Below, piece after piece: positions 1 to 7,206 of a stretch of 64,000 nucleotides of DNA. The notes beneath the pieces were generated by a model. The model did not search any database. It was not told the origin of the DNA and saw only the letters and a list, made by a program, of their open reading frames with translations. The first letter of the stretch is position 1, and each line of letters opens with the position of its first letter. The stretch lies in assembly GCA_050305405.1 (NCBI GenBank), contig JBNLFG010000018.1:19840-83839 (forward strand), given 5' to 3'. The position numbers and the translations under genes are program-made. This DNA is from Desulfolinea sp050305405. GTDB taxonomy: Bacteria; Chloroflexota; Anaerolineae; Anaerolineales; Villigracilaceae.

Positions 1-65
1 CCCGTTATTTTATCAGAGAAGAAATTGTCTTTATTATTACTTTGTTCAAATTGTTCACGATGTCA

Positions 66-1655
66 TCACTGGTTGAGGCATTCTTTGCTTTCGTAAAGGA
101 TAAGCTCTCCCCAATTAGGATCGTTTCCATAGATAGTATGTGGAATTAAGCCGGCAAGGAATTGTATATCATTGTATCCACCGCGTTTTTGATAGCCTAG
201 TGACGTTAGCATAACTTTAAAATCCAAAACGTAACATATGTTTTTTTCTTTCAGATATATAGGCAAGTTGTTATTAATGGCATATGGATAAATGTCATTG
301 TTAACCAGACCATCAATATTGATGACATGTCCTCCTTCATAATATCCGATGATGCCTGCATTCCATGAGCCAATTTCGTAATCAAACTTATTTTGTTGCA
401 ATTGTGACCCTGCTGTTAGCATGAGTGATTGATGTGGCCAAGGCGCTTTTTGGGAGGACATTGGATAGCGGCTCATAATATTCAAAAGAATGATTGCTGT
501 AAAAACTATTAGGAGAAAAACTTTGAAGATTTCGGTAAAGTTTTGATCTATATATTCAGCTACGATGAAGAAAAAAAGCAGGATTGGCAGAATGAAATTT
601 GTTGTATACCAAGGTTGAATTGCCCCGTTACGTAGATAGAACAGCGTATATCCTATAAAACAGATTGTTGATACTATGGAGATGAAAATGTGGGGCTTGT
701 CTCGAAAACTTTTTGTACCTTCTATTGACAGGGGCGCTTTTTCTTTTTTGTTAATAAAAAAAACGGAGATGTTTTTCTTTATATAGACTGCTACTATAAA
801 AACAAATAGTAAAACAATCAGTATTATGCCATTCGCACTTAAAAGAGAGACAAGATTTTTTGCAAGAATTAAGACGTTATAGTTTGGAATCAAAAAGTTA
901 GACCAGTAAGCTTTCATTTGGGCGCTGGATTGCAAAATTTCTCCTGTAAACCAAAAATTATGCAAAAAAACAACCCCCAGCCCAGCAATGGTACCTATAA
1001 AACCACTTAAGGCGAAGACACGTTTTTCTTTATCTGCCTTAATAATAATTGTTGCTACAAGGATAGAGAAAGGCAATAGACCAAAATCTGAGCGGGCAAT
1101 ACTTCCAAATAATCCTAGTAAGAATAGTGTTAAAAGATTATATAGTTTTAGGTTTGTTGGTGTTGTTTTTATAGAAAAAAACAACCAATAGGCTGATGCA
1201 ATCGCAAGTGTTAGAGACCACTCAGTTACTGATACTGTGTTATTTATGAAATTGTCACTGCTTAGGATTAATGCGAAAAACAATAAAAAAAAATGCGTTT
1301 TGTTTTTCATTCCCCACTGTGTAGTCAGGATGATAAAGATAAAAGTAAAAAAAATACTCGCTAAAATACCAAAGGTCACAAATGCAGACACATCTGGTTG
1401 AAATATTTTATATACGAGTGCAAGGATGTACGCAAATAGAGGGTGAAAGCCTGATGTGATGCTAACACCCGAATCGAATGACCAAATTCCCGTCTTTGAA
1501 AAATTCCTTGCAAGCGTGAGGTAGTAGTAAGCATCGTCCGGTATAAATTGGACACGAAGATTATCAGGACTATTTAGGAGTGTTGTGCTGGCGAAAGCGA
1601 TATTTATGGTGCTAATAGCAAGAATCAATGAGAAATACAGAGGTTTTATCTTCAT
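66..1655 (-). CDS. Multi-pass membrane protein, GT-C-type glycosyltransferase-like
   Basis: A 529-residue, very hydrophobic protein with about 10-12 membrane segments. After the first helix an outward loop carries DDAYYY (residues 40-45) followed by SGFHPLF (68-74). An acidic pair in the first external loop is the usual signature of GT-C enzymes that take sugars from polyprenyl-phosphate donors. A second aromatic motif, QPWYTTNF, lies near residue 346. A role in surface-glycan or protein glycosylation is inferred; donor and acceptor cannot be told. The gene is strikingly A+T rich compared with everything downstream (721-780 contains only 18 G/C in 60 bases), suggesting acquisition from another genome. 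The ATG at 1655 is the first start in frame; it has no strong ribosome site. Bases 1-65 beyond its stop hold nothing recognisable. Confidence 0.7.
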   Translation of the reverse strand: MKIKPLYFSLILAISTINIAFASTTLLNSPDNLRVQFIPDDAYYYLTLARNFSKTGIWSFDSGVSITSGFHPLFAYILALVYKIFQPDVSAFVTFGILASIFFTFIFIILTTQWGMKNKTHFFLLFFALILSSDNFINNTVSVTEWSLTLAIASAYWLFFSIKTTPTNLKLYNLLTLFLLGLFGSIARSDFGLLPFSILVATIIIKADKEKRVFALSGFIGTIAGLGVVFLHNFWFTGEILQSSAQMKAYWSNFLIPNYNVLILAKNLVSLLSANGIILIVLLFVFIVAVYIKKNISVFFINKKEKAPLSIEGTKSFRDKPHIFISIVSTICFIGYTLFYLRNGAIQPWYTTNFILPILLFFFIVAEYIDQNFTEIFKVFLLIVFTAIILLNIMSRYPMSSQKAPWPHQSLMLTAGSQLQQNKFDYEIGSWNAGIIGYYEGGHVINIDGLVNNDIYPYAINNNLPIYLKEKNICYVLDFKVMLTSLGYQKRGGYNDIQFLAGLIPHTIYGNDPNWGELILYESKECLNQ

Positions 1656-1692
1656 TTTATATTGCGATTGAAGTAGATATATATCTTACTTG

Positions 1693-2469
1693 CTACAGAA
1701 AATCCGGTCTTTCTTTCTTCAAAAAGGCATCCACGCCGATGCGATGTTCTTCCTGTTTGCCTGCTACTTCCTGTAATTCCCCTTCGTATTCAAGGACTTC
1801 TGCCAGATTTGGCAGCACAGCGCGGTTGAAGGCTTTCTTGGTCGCGCCGAAAGCGCCGACGGGGCCCATGGCCAGCATCATCGCGATCTGTGTGGCGGTG
1901 GGGAGCAGTGCGTCCGCAGGAACGAGGCGGTTGACCATGCCCCAATCCAGCGCATCCTGTGCGGAGATGGGCAGATTGCTGAAGGTGTATTCGGTGGCGC
2001 GTCCCATTCCGATCAGGGCAGGCAGTAGTAGCGAGACGCCCGAATCGGGCACCAATCCAATCCCTGTAAAACCGACGGTGAATTTGGCATCCTCGGCGGC
2101 AATCCGCAAGTCACAGGCGAGGGCGACGCCCAAGCCCGCTCCCGCCACCGAGCCGTTGATCGCGGCGATGACGGGTTTCTCGATTTCTCTCAGTTGTAAG
2201 ACAAGGGGATTGTAGGTTTCGCGCAGATGTTCGTGATAGGAAATATCCTGTCCTTGCACGGCCAGCATTTCGCTGATGTCTTGCCCCGAGCAGAAGGTTG
2301 TCCCCGCGCCGGTCAGCAGGATGCTGCGCACATCCGCATTTATGGCAGCTTCGGCGAGTGCACTCTGTAGTTCTAAAATCATGTCCCGATTGAAGGCGTT
2401 GGCCTTATCGGGACGATTGAGAGTAAGGGTTAGGGTATGTTGTTGAAGGGCGGATAAAACGAAGGGCAC
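1693..2469 (-). CDS. Enoyl-CoA hydratase/isomerase family protein (PaaG-like)
   Basis: A 258-residue crotonase-fold protein, the normal length for the family. The oxyanion-hole segments are visible as FCSGQD (59-64) and GSVAGAG (106-112). The following LVPDSG (139-144) puts an Asp where PaaG-type 1,2-epoxyphenylacetyl-CoA isomerases and related enoyl-CoA isomerases have one, rather than the second Glu of true hydratases. It should act on a CoA thioester in the cytosol; isomerase or hydratase activity on an aromatic- or fatty-acid-derived substrate is inferred. The start is GTG at 2469, chosen because a strong GAGGAGG site lies 5 nt upstream and no ATG fits. No other paa genes are nearby, so the pathway is unclear. 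The next gene upstream ends only 20 nt away. Confidence 0.85.
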   Translation of the reverse strand: MPFVLSALQQHTLTLTLNRPDKANAFNRDMILELQSALAEAAINADVRSILLTGAGTTFCSGQDISEMLAVQGQDISYHEHLRETYNPLVLQLREIEKPVIAAINGSVAGAGLGVALACDLRIAAEDAKFTVGFTGIGLVPDSGVSLLLPALIGMGRATEYTFSNLPISAQDALDWGMVNRLVPADALLPTATQIAMMLAMGPVGAFGATKKAFNRAVLPNLAEVLEYEGELQEVAGKQEEHRIGVDAFLKKERPDFL

Positions 2470-2489
2470 GGAAGCCTCCTCAGGTCGGG

Positions 2490-2849
2490 TTAGAATTCGT
2501 CTTCGGCGTTATCCTCGTCACTGCTGTCAAATTCAAATTCGACCAGGTCAGGGTCCAAATAAACCCACAAGAGCAGGATGTCGCCATCATCACTGTCGAC
2601 GGCGCGGGCGGCCTGAATGGGAGCTTCCTGTTCCAATCCCATTTCGTTACGGTAAAGCAGATGCATGGGGAGTTGGTTGTTCCAGGCGCGGTAGCAGCGT
2701 TCGACAAGTTTGGCGCCGTTGAATGTTCGCAACTTGGTTACGGCGTTGATAAGAGAACTGGGCCCTTCACTCAGGCTCAGCGCCCAACCATCTTGAACAG
2801 GTTCAAAAACAGGAGGCGGGCCTTCGATAATTGTAATTTTTGTATCCAT
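2490..2849 (-). CDS. Hypothetical small acidic protein
   Basis: A 119-residue soluble protein I do not recognise. It has a Pro-rich start (IEGPPPVFEPV), a middle part with aromatic and Arg residues (CYRAWNNQLP), and an acidic tail ending in SSDEDNAEDEF. No signal peptide, membrane helix or catalytic motif is visible. The ATG at 2849 follows an AAAGGAAAA ribosome-binding site. The stop lies 20 nt before the GTG of the enoyl-CoA hydratase-like gene, so the two are probably co-transcribed. Codon use looks like that of the neighbours, supporting a real gene. Confidence 0.6.
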   Translation of the reverse strand: MDTKITIIEGPPPVFEPVQDGWALSLSEGPSSLINAVTKLRTFNGAKLVERCYRAWNNQLPMHLLYRNEMGLEQEAPIQAARAVDSDDGDILLLWVYLDPDLVEFEFDSSDEDNAEDEF

Positions 2850-2951
2850 AATATTTTCCTTTGTGCTGGTTGCCCAGATAATACCATGAAAGAACTGCGG
2901 CTTTTGTAGTATTTTCGTTATAATTCATTAATCTTACTGAAGTGTAAACTA

Positions 2952-3047
2952 CCTGTCATTGCGAGCTAATGAGTGACCTGCATGCCTCCTTGGGAGGAGA
3001 CTGCTGCGTCGCTCTTCGAGCCTCGTAGTGAGATTGAAACGAGAGCA
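2952..3047. repeat. Degenerate dispersed intergenic repeat
   Basis: The stretch begins TGTCATTGCGAGC and continues through a GCCTCCTTGGGAGGAG hairpin to CGTCGCTCTTCGAGCC. It resembles the widespread bacterial intergenic repeats that start with TCATTGCGAGC and carry a GGAG hairpin, here degraded. It sits directly before the ATG of the next gene. No second copy was found in the window, so its status as a repeat rests on resemblance only. Confidence 0.4.
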
Positions 3048-3049
3048 TT

Positions 3050-3391
3050 ATGCATAAATTAACGATCTTTTTTTACCCTCCCTTGGAAGACCGCGAATTC
3101 GAATTTCAGGCAGACTGGCAGAAGTTTATGGGGCTGGCAGAGAAGATGCCGGGCTTACGGCGCGAGACGGTCAGCGATGTGCAGCAATTTATTTACGGTA
3201 GTCAGGGGCATCGCTATGCCAAGATTCACGAGTTGTATTTTGATACGCGCGCCGCGCTCGATGCGGCCCTCAACTCAGAAGCCGGGCAGGCTGCCGGAGC
3301 GTGGCTGCACGAGTTTACGCGCAAGCGTTTTACGTTGCTGATTGCCGAGCATAAGGAGGCCTTGCCGGAGGAGTTTCTTCGTGATGCGTAG
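3050..3391 (+). CDS. EthD-like dimeric alpha/beta-barrel protein
   Basis: A 113-residue protein with the layout of EthD/dimeric alpha-beta barrel domains: a first beta strand (KLTIFFYPP), a helix ending in the typical KMPGLRRETV segment, a central strand with the HELYFD turn, and a closing strand (RKRFTLLIAEH). Members bind small hydrophobic ligands or take part in degradation and quinone-modifying steps; the specific role is not evident. The ATG at 3050 is preceded only by a weak purine run. The gene is convergent with pyrD, the two stops being 17 nt apart with a GC-rich hairpin between. Confidence 0.65.
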   Translation: MHKLTIFFYPPLEDREFEFQADWQKFMGLAEKMPGLRRETVSDVQQFIYGSQGHRYAKIHELYFDTRAALDAALNSEAGQAAGAWLHEFTRKRFTLLIAEHKEALPEEFLRDA

Positions 3392-3412
3392 GGGCGGTGT
3401 ACTCCCGCCTAC
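3388..3412. repeat. GTAGGGGCGG hairpin between convergent genes
   Basis: The sequence opens with GTAGGGGCGG and closes with CCCGCCTAC, forming an 8-bp stem with a 2-nt bulge across the stop of the EthD-like gene and the end of pyrD. It may act as a transcription barrier between convergent genes but lacks a U-run. The same GTAGGGGCGG core recurs inside pyrF (7524-7551) and inside the AMMECR1 gene, which hints at a small palindromic repeat family. Confidence 0.45.
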
Positions 3413-4509
3413 AGTGATTTGACGATCCGTTTTACCAAGCCGGGACCTTCGTAGATCAACCCGGTGTAAAGCTGTACCAACGTCGCGCCCATTTCGAGGC
3501 GGCGTTTTGCATCGTCGGGAGACATGATGCCACCCACACTCACGATTGGGATTTGCCCATCCACTTTTTTGACGATTTGACTCAGCACCGCATCGCTCCT
3601 GGATGTGAGTGGGCTTCCGCTTAAACCGCCCGATTCTGCCCTTTGAGCGGAAACCAGTTCCGGGTCACGAGTGATCGTGGTATTCGTGGCGACAACGCCA
3701 TCCATGCCAGTATCCAGAATGACATCGAGGGCGTCATCGAGTTCCTTGTCCGAAAGATCAGGGGCGAGTTTGACGAGCAGCGGCAGCTTTTTGCGCAACT
3801 TTTTCTGCTCGAATTTGCGCTGTTTGTCAAGTTGGATGAGCAGCATTTCGAGTGCGTCACGTCCCTGCAAATCGCGCAAGCCAACCGTGTTGGGCGAACT
3901 GATGTTAATGGTCAGATAGTCGGCGCAGGGGGCGAAAAGTTCGAGCAGGGAGAGATAATCGAGTACGGCTTCTTCGTTGGGGGTGTTTTTATTCTTGCCA
4001 ATATTGACGCCGAGAATCACTTTGCTTTTTGTTTTCTTGCGTTTGCCCGGGGCGAAAAAACCTTTTAGATTGATGACGCGTGTTTTTGACGCCTTTGCAT
4101 AGTTGCAGCGACCGAGCTTGTCGAGATTTTTGACGACTTTCGCTGAGCCGAGCGAGGGAAATCCCATGCGGTTGATGACAGCCTGATCTTCAGGCAGGCG
4201 AAAAACACGTGGAGAGGGGTTGCCGGGTTGTGCCAGCGGTGTGACCGTGCCGATTTCGATATGTCCGAATCCAAGCAGGGAAAGCCCGCGCACAGCGGTG
4301 GCATCTTTATCGTAGCCTGCTGCCAACCCAACCGGATTGGGGAAAGTCAGCCCGAAGGCTTCGACAGGTTTGGGTGCGGTTTTGAAAATTTGCTTGAGCA
4401 GCCAATGCGCACCGAAAATAAAGCGCGTGTTTTCGATTGCATCAAGGCTTAAAGCGTGGACGCGTTCGGGGGGAATGCTGAAGAGCAAAGGGCGAATGGA
4501 TTTATACAT
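3409..4509 (-). CDS. pyrD: Dihydroorotate dehydrogenase (quinone), class 2
   Basis: A 366-residue FMN enzyme that oxidises dihydroorotate to orotate and passes electrons to membrane quinone. The N-terminal helical membrane-contact region (MYKSIRPLLFSIPPERVHAL) marks class 2. FMN and substrate motifs follow: GLAAGYDKD (61-69), VINRMGF (111-117), GVNIGKNKNTP (167-177) and NISSPNT (202-208) with the catalytic Ser, then the C-terminal SVGGI phosphate site. Between the INRMGF helix and GVNIGKN there is an extra Lys/Arg-rich stretch (about residues 134-163). A TTG at 4512 is also in frame, but ATG at 4509 starts the conserved sequence. It is the last gene of the minus-strand pyrimidine run; the 20-nt gap to the gene upstream suggests co-transcription. 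Confidence 0.95.
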   Translation of the reverse strand: MYKSIRPLLFSIPPERVHALSLDAIENTRFIFGAHWLLKQIFKTAPKPVEAFGLTFPNPVGLAAGYDKDATAVRGLSLLGFGHIEIGTVTPLAQPGNPSPRVFRLPEDQAVINRMGFPSLGSAKVVKNLDKLGRCNYAKASKTRVINLKGFFAPGKRKKTKSKVILGVNIGKNKNTPNEEAVLDYLSLLELFAPCADYLTINISSPNTVGLRDLQGRDALEMLLIQLDKQRKFEQKKLRKKLPLLVKLAPDLSDKELDDALDVILDTGMDGVVATNTTITRDPELVSAQRAESGGLSGSPLTSRSDAVLSQIVKKVDGQIPIVSVGGIMSPDDAKRRLEMGATLVQLYTGLIYEGPGLVKRIVKSL

Positions 4510-4532
4510 CAAGTCTCAGGTTACAAGTTTGT

Positions 4533-4988
4533 TTACGCTTTATAGCGATCTGCGATCTTTTTGCATTCGGCGAGATAGTTCTCGGCGCGTGTTTTGAGTT
4601 TTGGCAGAAGGCTGAAATCGCCATTGAGCATCTCCGACCCAAATTCGATGAGTTGGTTGCTCTTTTTCTGAATCTCGGCTTCAAGGTCTTCCTCTTCCAT
4701 CGTGGGCGGGAAGAAGGCTTCATCGGTGGTTGGCGCATCGCGTTCCCCGAGTTCGACGAGCAGCCAGTCGAGGGAGACACGCTCTTCTTCGGGATTGTTG
4801 ATGTTGGCGATGGTAATCCACGGGAAGGCGCCGATCTCATAATTCAGGCAGACTTCGGTGGTCGTGTTTTGAAAGGTGACAATCACGCCGTTCACATGGA
4901 ACTCGGATGCGGCCTTTTTGAATTTATATTTACTCTCGAGGGGGACAAAGCTTTTTTGCACGAGGCGATCAAATTTGGATTTTTTCAT
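4533..4988 (-). CDS. Hypothetical protein in the pyrimidine cluster
   Basis: A 151-residue soluble protein of unknown function. The N-terminal half looks like an alpha/beta domain (FKKAASEFHVNG, then strands around EVCLNYEIGAFPWI); the C-terminal part (about residues 95-151) is helical, charged and possibly coiled-coil. No membrane helix, signal or catalytic motif is seen. An upstream in-frame ATG at 5105 would add 39 residues, but the ATG at 4988 is preferred because AAAGGAG lies 5-7 nt before it. It sits between pyrD and a small membrane protein gene, all on the same strand. Confidence 0.65.
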   Translation of the reverse strand: MKKSKFDRLVQKSFVPLESKYKFKKAASEFHVNGVIVTFQNTTTEVCLNYEIGAFPWITIANINNPEEERVSLDWLLVELGERDAPTTDEAFFPPTMEEEDLEAEIQKKSNQLIEFGSEMLNGDFSLLPKLKTRAENYLAECKKIADRYKA

Positions 4989-5079
4989 TTGAAGCTCCTT
5001 TGGAGCATTTTTTATTGGAAATGGATCCGTGCCTCGCACCATCTTAATAAGATAATGCTTGTCGATGTGCATGAGTCCA

Positions 5080-5691
5080 TTAACGAAGGTGTGATGCACC
5101 CTCATCTTTTACGAAGACCAATTTTACCCCACCTATCAATGCCAGAACGAAACCCGCACCGATCAATGTCCACTTCAGAAATGTAAAGATCGCGGCGACT
5201 TGGGCGAGGGAGTAGAACTCTTTAGGGTAGCTCAGGAACATGGTGGCAATACAAATATTTTCGAGATAGTCGAAAAGTACGCCAGCCCAAGGGATGAAAA
5301 GAACAAAGTCAAATATGAATCCGCAAGGGGAATATTCTTGCGACGAAGCGGTCTCATCGCCTGAAGCATCCGTTGCTGGAAATGCCCGTCGAAAAGTGAG
5401 CACGAGCAGCAGTGTCAGCATCGTCCCATAAACGAGCGGATAGATGATGTCGAGGGTCAGGCGTGTGATCGCTGCAGCTTGACGCAGTTCTGGCGTGTAC
5501 GCAGCAATGATCTCATAGGCACGTTGGGGCGTATAAAAGAATTGCAAGTCGAGCGTTGGCAGGTTGTGGGTATTACTGCCAGAAAAGGCGGGCATAATGA
5601 CCAAATTGAAGAGCATTTGCAATGCGAAGAAGAGCAGGACGTTTTTCCAGTTTGCCCATTTTTCAAAGAGGGAGATGAGTTTCGTTTTCAT
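5080..5691 (-). CDS. Hypothetical four-helix membrane protein
   Basis: A 203-residue protein with hydrophobic segments near residues 17-37, 75-97, 127-147 and 163-188. An extracytoplasmic-looking loop follows the first helix (SGSNTHNLPTLDLQFFYTP), and an acidic, Ser-rich loop lies around 105-122. The segment FDYLENICIATMFL in the third helix carries charged residues within the membrane. The family is not recognised and no function is proposed. The ATG at 5691 has only a weak ribosome site. It lies 35 nt after pyrE on the same strand, so it is probably read through from the pyr promoter. Confidence 0.65.
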   Translation of the reverse strand: MKTKLISLFEKWANWKNVLLFFALQMLFNLVIMPAFSGSNTHNLPTLDLQFFYTPQRAYEIIAAYTPELRQAAAITRLTLDIIYPLVYGTMLTLLLVLTFRRAFPATDASGDETASSQEYSPCGFIFDFVLFIPWAGVLFDYLENICIATMFLSYPKEFYSLAQVAAIFTFLKWTLIGAGFVLALIGGVKLVFVKDEGASHLR

Positions 5692-5726
5692 TTTTTCACT
5701 GCGAACGCTGCGTACTCTGTGGTTAG

Positions 5727-6320
5727 CTATTTAAAAAAATCTCGTGCTCTAGCGATCATTTCTGCGTCTACCTTGCCGCTCTCTTCCCAATGATCGAGTA
5801 GGTCGGGTAGATAGAAAACACTGTGCAGTTTGTAGCCGTGCTCGCTCATAAAATCCACGCCGGCAGATTGACGGTCGATCAGGACGACGATGTCCATCAC
5901 CTTCAAGCCAACTTCATTTAGTTTTTGGATGCCCTCCAGCTTGCTTCCGCCAGATGAGATTAAATCGTCGATCACAACGACCGTTTGACCGGCTTCGAAA
6001 ACGCCCTCGACCTGCACCTTGGTTCCGTACCCCTTAACCTCTTTTCGGGGGTAAACCATACCCCAGTTACCGTGCAACGAGATCGCAGTCCCGATCGGCA
6101 TCGCGGCGTACGGCAGAGCAGCGAGTTGATCGAATTCGAGTTCTTGCATAATTTCAGCATAGGCGGTCGCAGCTTCTTTGAGCAATTCAGGGAAAGCCAC
6201 CAAACGCCGCAAATCGATATAGATCGGCGACTTCGCACCCGATTTCAAGGTAAATTCGCCGAATTTGACGCAGCCCGCTTCGAGCAAACCGTCGGCGAGA
6301 GAGATGAGTTCGGTTTTCAT
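5727..6320 (-). CDS. pyrE: Orotate phosphoribosyltransferase
   Basis: A 197-residue type I phosphoribosyltransferase making OMP from orotate and PRPP. The early FTLKSGAKSPIYID segment (23-36) is the orotate-binding loop, RKEVKGYGTK (92-101) is the flexible catalytic loop with its Lys residues, and VVVIDDLISSGGSK (114-127) is the PRPP-binding motif with the Asp-Asp pair. Length and order are typical. AAGGAT lies shortly before the ATG at 6320, and only 2 nt separate the start from the end of the small membrane gene upstream, so translation is probably coupled. It feeds PyrF at 7207-8043. Confidence 0.96.
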   Translation of the reverse strand: MKTELISLADGLLEAGCVKFGEFTLKSGAKSPIYIDLRRLVAFPELLKEAATAYAEIMQELEFDQLAALPYAAMPIGTAISLHGNWGMVYPRKEVKGYGTKVQVEGVFEAGQTVVVIDDLISSGGSKLEGIQKLNEVGLKVMDIVVLIDRQSAGVDFMSEHGYKLHSVFYLPDLLDHWEESGKVDAEMIARARDFFK

Positions 6321-6322
6321 AA

Positions 6323-6544
6323 TTATCCTTCTATGATCGTTAGTAAAAAACTAAAAACGTAGCAAGTGAATGTTAAAGCCACCGCTGGTACCAAAATACG
6401 ATCAATCCATAGAGACACTTTGGGGTTTTTCGCTCTCGATTTTGCCAAATATTCGTCAGCCCTAAACCAGGCGTTATAGGCTTGTCGCACAGTGGTTACT
6501 GCGAAAATTGTGTAAATGATACTCCCAATAATATAGGGTAACAT
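6323..6544 (-). CDS. Hypothetical two-helix small membrane protein
   Basis: A 73-residue protein with two hydrophobic helices (about 3-20 and 48-70) separated by a charged loop containing WFRADEYLAKSRAKNPK. I do not recognise a family. Support as a gene comes from its tight fit: it starts 3 nt after the Nudix stop and ends 2 nt before pyrE, in a run of co-directional genes. Its ribosome site would lie within the end of the Nudix gene. Confidence 0.55.
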   Translation of the reverse strand: MLPYIIGSIIYTIFAVTTVRQAYNAWFRADEYLAKSRAKNPKVSLWIDRILVPAVALTFTCYVFSFLLTIIEG

Positions 6545-6547
6545 TGC

Positions 6548-7012
6548 CTATTCTTTTCCTTTGTTTTGCTGAGCAAGCCAATCTTTGGCGTGGGGTAGAT
6601 TTGGGCGCAGAAACACGGGTGCTTCTGGTGGTTTGAGCGCAAATTGAATCATCGCCTGTTTGCGTGGGCTGATATTCTTTGGTAATTCATCCAGAGCGAA
6701 AAAGCGCACTTCATCAGCTTCATCGTTTATTGTTGGTTTTCCACCGATGGCGTGACCAAGGAAACCAAAGCTGATCTGCTTAGCACTTGGTTCTGGATGT
6801 GTAAACACGCCCAAAAGTTGATCGACTTCTATGTCGATACCCGTTTCTTCCTTCGCTTCGCGGATGGCAGCTTCGTTGGGGAGTTCGCCGTGATCCATGC
6901 CTCCGCCTGGAATATCCCACAAATTCATGTCGCGGCGATGCCCGAGTAGTATTCGCTTTTGGTCATCAAAAATAACACTGAAAACACCGATGATAAATTG
7001 ATCTGGTTGCAT
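6548..7012 (-). CDS. Nudix hydrolase
   Basis: A 154-residue protein with a complete Nudix box at residues 37-59: G37, E43, R51-E52, E55-E56 and G58 fit GX5EX7REUXEEXGU. These residues bind the Mg2+ ions that hydrolyse a nucleoside diphosphate linked to another group. The opening strand (FIIGVFSVIFDD) and LWDIPGGGM before the box are typical of the fold. Its position in the pyrimidine run suggests a nucleotide-sanitising substrate, but that is inference. The ATG at 7012 has AAAGG 8 nt upstream; the gene runs directly into the small membrane gene and pyrE. Confidence 0.88.
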   Translation of the reverse strand: MQPDQFIIGVFSVIFDDQKRILLGHRRDMNLWDIPGGGMDHGELPNEAAIREAKEETGIDIEVDQLLGVFTHPEPSAKQISFGFLGHAIGGKPTINDEADEVRFFALDELPKNISPRKQAMIQFALKPPEAPVFLRPNLPHAKDWLAQQNKGKE

Positions 7013-7030
7013 AAGTGAACCTTTCAGTCT

Positions 7031-7202
7031 CTGAGCGGACGCTGAGTAGCCCGGAGGGCGTATCGAAGCGGTAGTCGCCTGTACCCGTTAGGGTGAAGAG
7101 CGGTGTTCCTAAGAACCGTCCTTCGACTGCGGCGATGCTGGATTTCGATACGCCCTTCGACAAGCTCAGGACTACTCAACCGACAGCATCGCCTCCGCTC
7201 AG
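7031..7202. repeat. Dispersed imperfect palindrome between pyrF and Nudix gene
   Basis: About 170 bp with nested inverted segments: CTGAGCGGA at 7031 faces TCCGCTCAG at 7194-7202, and GGGCGTATCGAA near 7056 faces TTCGATACGCCC near 7143. The right arm contains CTTCGACAAGCTCAGGACTA, a sequence style common in dispersed repeats of many bacteria. It fills the whole gap between two genes of the pyr run and could fold in the transcript. No second copy lies in this window. Confidence 0.6.
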
Positions 7203-7206
7203 GAAC

